Assembly (NCBI GenBank): GCA_037833965.1
Contig: AP031351.1
Coordinates: forward strand, 15,016,501 to 15,080,500
Direction of reading: 5' to 3'
Length of the DNA stretch: 64,000 nucleotides
DNA from: Marchantia polymorpha subsp. ruderalis
Taxonomy: Eukaryota; Streptophyta; Marchantiopsida; Marchantiales; Marchantiaceae
The notes beneath the pieces were generated by a model that was given only the letters and a program-made list of their open reading frames with translations, had not been told where the DNA came from and did not search any database. Shown piece after piece: positions 59,792 through 64,000 of this stretch. The first letter of the stretch is position 1. Each line of letters starts with the position of its first letter. A program made the translations under genes and the position numbers.

Positions 59792-62700
59792 TCAGCTCAA
59801 CACTTTCGAGACAACTCCTGCTCCAACTGTCCTACCTCCTTCTCTAAGGGCGAATCTTTGCCCTGCACCATTGCAAACGAAACATCAGGACAACATATGA
59901 TTAGGTCGCACAATCCTCTTACAGTCAGCAGACTTAACCGCATCCTTGTAACTATGAACTCATCGTGGACTTTAAAACTCTCAAGCCTTTGCCAAAAAGG
60001 GCGAGGCATATGTTGCAAAGACCGAAATAGAATCCTCACCAGCATCAATGGGTACGGGCGTAATTAGCTCAAAAGTTGCTGTTATATTGTCACCAGGCAT
60101 CACCATCTTGATGTGTTCTGGCAGCTCCACTTTGCCAGTAATATCTGCAGTTCGAAGGTAGAATTGCGGTCGGTAGTTCGAAAAGAAAGCGGTGTGGCGG
60201 CCTCCCTCCTCTTTTGTCAGTACGTATATTTCAGCCTCAAACTTGTTTGCTGTCTTCACTGACCCTGGTTTGGCCACCACCTGCCAAAAATAGAAAAAAT
60301 CAACTGATTTTGATCCTTCTTTGAAAGAAAAAGGCGTACTAGAAACGAAATGAAAACAACCCCGCTCTTAAGTCTTATTCGTTAAACTCCATGCAAAACA
60401 GAATGATAAAATTCCTTCCAAAAATCTCCCTTCGCTGCCGAAACGACAGGTATGCTGGACAGATTTCATATGCTACTTGGACAGGTCTCATGCAGACGGA
60501 ACATTGAGCATTTACTTTCTCAACAAAACTTGTACCTGCCCTCTTTGCACATCTTCGCGCTTGACACCTCGCATGAGCAGACCGACATTATCTCCAGCCT
60601 GTAATCGGATGTCATACGAAGCTTCACGTTACATAAAGGCCCGAACTAGAAAACGGTCGGACGCTCGGACACCCAGGACCGAATTAAGAGCAGATGAAGA
60701 ATGCTAGTTTGAAGGCGCTCGAAGCTCCACACTAAAACCTCAATCACGTCGTAGAAGAAGCATCACCCGAGTAGAGATTACACCAACGACAAGTCAACTT
60801 AAGAAAGACTAGAATAAACAACTCTATTCGGTTACTTCTAATTGGTTTATTATTGCGGACGAGAACACAGTCACTGGAAAATAATGAAACGACACACACC
60901 TGGCCTTGATCCAGTTGTTTCTTGAACATCTCTACTCCAGTGACAGTGGTCTTAAAAGCCGGTCCCTGCATCACAACGTAGAAGAAATAAACGACAAGTT
61001 TGAAGCTCAACCCTGCCGTTCTGAAGCACAGAGTTATTCAGAAGTAAGCTACTTGAACAAACCATAGGTGGTAGACAGATTCTTCAGATTCCAGAAAGCA
61101 AACGAACGAAGTTCATAATGCTACCTGCTTCAGACCCACGATTTCTACGTCGTCACCAACTTTAACAATACCCTGCTCTACCCTTCCAGTTACCACAGTT
61201 CCACGACCCTGTAGAAAAAAACAAAGACAAGGGCAGGTCGACAAAAGTGATAAGTTAAGCACACTAAAAATATCCGAAAAAGTTAGATGAACTCCTGGAT
61301 AGATGTTGTAGAAAGGGTAATAATCTGATTAGATGCCGCGAGAGTGTAGGACAACCCATCGTTGATGCATCTTACAAATAAGGAAACACGAATTCTAGAA
61401 TGAAAATCATAAAAGACATAAAGTAATACATACCTGGATCGAGAAGACATCCTCAATGGGCATCAAAAAAGGCTTGTCAAGATCCCGAACAGGTTCGGGA
61501 ATGTAGCGATCAACTGCAGCCATCAACTCCAGGATGGCATTCTTACCCAACGCCTCATTTGTACCATTGAGTGCCGACAGTGCAGATCCCCTAACGATTG
61601 GAATGTCATCTCCAGGAAACTTGTAGAAAGTGAGCAATTCTGCATTACATGCCAAAAGACAGTCAGGCCGCTGTAACATCATAAACGCAATTCGGTTGAG
61701 TTCCTAATGGATTAAAACACCCATCAGGGACACCGTATGATCTTCGGATTGAATCAGCCCCAATTTCAGACCATATGGGTCTTCTAGTATTCTGTCAGCA
61801 AATTCACGATCCAATTTGGAAAATGGAAGACGTCAAAGCCAGACCACGAGTGTAAACCGTGAAGCAGCCGATGATTCTAGAGTAACACTCTCGTATATCT
61901 GAGCAAATGACATGATAACAGGTTCGTACAAACGACATCTTCAAGCCAAGTCAAGATACAGTCAAGCTTTTATTTTCTATAGATTATATCACCTCTCAGT
62001 TCCAACTCGACCAACTCCAATAGCTCTTCATCGTCCACGACGTCGCATTTGTTCAAGAAGCACACTAAAGATGGGACACCAACCTGCGAGGAACGATGTA
62101 GACATTAGAAAGAAGCCAATTATTACAACGTAATGTACTGATCGAGTTCTCAAAGAAGGTACGTATGAATATGATGAATACAGTTCACAAATGTGCACTG
62201 ACCTGGCGCGCGAGCAATATATGCTCCTTGGTTTGGGGCATTGGTCCATCCGGAGCAGAGACAACCAGAATACCACCATCCATTTGTGCAGCACCTGTGA
62301 TCATATTCTGAACACGAAAGCCAAGCCACTAACAGCGTCAATATAACTGGAGCAAACTCAGTGATTAACAGCTTTTGAAGCTTTCGATATACTCTGTTCA
62401 TTCTCCATTATCTGGCACAAAGCATGCACATACTACGATATCATGGCCATTATTACTTGAATAGAACATTCACCAACCAAAGGAGGACTTCAATCGCCAT
62501 GAAAAAAGGGGCACCGGATGAAGTGGAAAGAGAGCTGTGCGAAGTCAAAGCCAATAAGCAATTGTGGCCCCGTTCAGATCCTTGAATTGGTAACATACGT
62601 GAAACAAATTTTGGTGTACTGATATATTCGCAGTGCATGGTGAGTGTGGTCGGTCTTATATGAACTTCTGAAGCAAGAATTCGAATTGCAGACCCAATAC

Positions 62701-63433
62701 AAAATTGGGCCTGCAAACTGGGTCGCGAAGCTACAGAAAGCTAACAACACAATTACTGTACTCACTGCAAACTGCCTATCAACCCTGATAGGCAATTATC
62801 ACAAGCCCTACACACAAATCACCAGCAGGCAAACAACACACAAGACATAGCAAGGAACACTGATGTACCTTGACGTAATCGGCGTGTCCAGGACAGTCCA
62901 CATGCGCATAATGTCGGTTTGCCGTTTCATACTCAACGTGTGCCTGTAAGATGGGGTCCAATCAGGTCGAAATTTAATGACTAGAAATGAAGGCTCAGCG
63001 CAGGTTAAATCTTGTGTTGTCCTCGTGTCATCGCCAATCCGAGACACCCTACCAAACACGTCAAAATTTGGTCACACCGAGAAGACAAGTTGCTTACCGT
63101 CGCAATGGTAATACCACGCGCCTTTTCTTCAGGTGCTTTATCAATTTCATCGAAAGCAACTGCCTTCGCACCTCCGGACTCTGAAAGTACCTGCTTGGCC
63201 AAACATAGAGAGATGAAGATATAGAATCGCCACAGCATTATCTCGTCCACTTCTATGTTAACCACGTGCAAATAATTGGGTAATCCACACCCTCCTGTGC
63301 TCATTGACTTTAATCACAGCGATCGCATTACTCCGATGCGGGACAATATTCACTGACCTTCGTAATAGCCGCGGTGAGGGTAGTTTTTCCGTGATCGACA
63401 TGCCCAATTGTACCTATATTCAAATGTGGTTTT
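59792..63433 (-). CDS. TUFA: Elongation factor Tu, mitochondrial type, 5' exon(s) not resolved
   Basis: GTPase that brings aminoacyl-tRNA to the mitochondrial ribosome. Minus-strand exons are 63433-63358, 63190-63098, 62943-62869, 62307-62203, 62083-61993, 61639-61434, 61208-61125, 60965-60900, 60598-60536, 60280-60040 and 59862-59792. All are in phase and encode 389 residues from KPHLNIG to KVLS. G motifs are GHVDHGKT (P-loop), [19 protein letters not shown] and GSALSAL. Domains II and III follow ([44 protein letters not shown]). Similarity is to the plant mitochondrial form ([18 protein letters not shown] type), not the plastid form. The first exon, carrying the presequence, must end in phase 2. 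One candidate donor is GTAAGA near 63,670, but the peptide before it does not look like a presequence, so the start may lie beyond 64,000. The gene symbol is by analogy. Confidence 0.94.
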
Positions 63434-64000
63434 CTGGCGACGCATAAAATAAAAATAAAACGTGAGATTCTAAAACTCAGCTTGCATAACCAATGGAAAT
63501 ATCCTAATAACTACCAGACGATCATTCAGCTCCTGCCAGCTTTCGGACCCAGGATCGATGACAACCGTAAACCCACGCGAGGTGTCTAAAATCTCTCTGC
63601 CGCTCTTTAAGAAGCCATTTGTCATCAACCAAGCTACTTCTTTCTTCTTCACTTCTGCTCTTCTGCTCTTCTTACTCGATTCCACACTCTGCTCTGAGAG
63701 AATTCCTCCCGGAATTGTGTAAATCGAGAAGGAAAATGTCACCAACCATCCGTCGGTTTACCGATCCAGTAAAACCTTAAACCCAAATGAGATATACTTG
63801 ATTCCTCCATGGATCCTCCCAAATGATAGAGAATTGTCAAAGTAAAACAAAGAGCACTCTTCAAAGTAATTCTACAAATCAATTTTGATTCAAGACATTT
63901 GCCTTCATTTTTCGCTCGAAATCCGACGTCCAGGAGTGTAGTAATCAGTGGTGGGATCTCCAAACGACTTGCTCCGTTTCTTGAGCAAGACAAAGGGTGC
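63434..64000 (-). other. Upstream or first-intron region of EF-Tu
   Basis: Probably first intron or leader of EF-Tu on the minus strand. A minus-strand frame at the window edge (about 63,912-63,998) contains LLKKRSKSFGDPTTDYYTPG and stops. It could be the end of another gene or an alternative first exon and cannot be settled here. Confidence 0.3.

Noticed and set aside
63470-63745. 91-codon minus-strand frame just upstream of the EF-Tu core as its presequence
   Set aside because: It begins at TTG, its sequence is not presequence-like, and its visible donors are not in the phase needed by exon 63433-63358.
1-64000. CRISPR arrays, rRNA operons, prokaryotic-type operons and intact virus-like elements
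   Set aside because: No spaced direct repeats, rRNA or capsid/polymerase/integrase frames were seen. The only recognisable transposon pieces are the LINE fragment and the hAT MITE.

Overview
The window is nuclear DNA of a land plant. Its genes have GT-AG introns of roughly 70 to 1,200 bp and keep plant versions of DWF1, a plastid DUF2358 protein, SRP68, a FAM86-type methyltransferase and mitochondrial EF-Tu. Gene density is low (about one gene per 7-8 kb), the host genes are moderately GC-rich, and they alternate with very AT-rich islands. This fits a bryophyte and perhaps a liverwort, but the clade is an inference and I see no diagnostic marker.

Layout. 0.5-2.2 kb holds a multi-exon gene for an unrecognised membrane protein (+). 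5.4-8.1 kb is AT-rich and contains a decayed LINE reverse-transcriptase fragment (-). 9.35-12.14 kb is DWF1, Delta24-sterol reductase (-), with a GC-rich 5' flank. 15.2-18.5 kb is an AT-rich desert. 20.0-22.8 kb is an eEF2-lysine-methyltransferase-like gene of the FAM86 family (-). 23-36 kb is largely gene-poor and contains a tandem duplication, a GC island near 27 kb and a clean hAT-type MITE at 33.4-33.6 kb. A possible divergent pair of small genes sits at 36.65-37.5 kb. 40.9-42.3 kb is a two-exon gene for a mitochondrially targeted membrane protein of unknown function (+). 43.1-45.9 kb is a five-exon plastid DUF2358 gene (-) whose third intron holds a tRNA-Ile(UAU)-like gene and a near-perfect 37-bp hairpin. 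47.6-52.1 kb is SRP68 (+, 12 exons), with a microRNA-like hairpin in intron 3. 54.4-55.5 kb holds two unrecognised ORFs. 56.9-58.6 kb is a second AT-rich island. 59.8-63.4 kb is mitochondrial EF-Tu (-), whose presequence exon is unresolved or lies beyond the window.

The genes form no operon-like system. They are independent housekeeping genes for sterol synthesis, translation-factor modification, cotranslational targeting and organelle translation. The freshest signals are the two intronic hairpins, the tRNA nested in a host gene, and several lineage-looking proteins without a recognised family. Exon boundaries were placed by eye from splice sites, reading-frame continuity and remembered homologues; no alignment was run.
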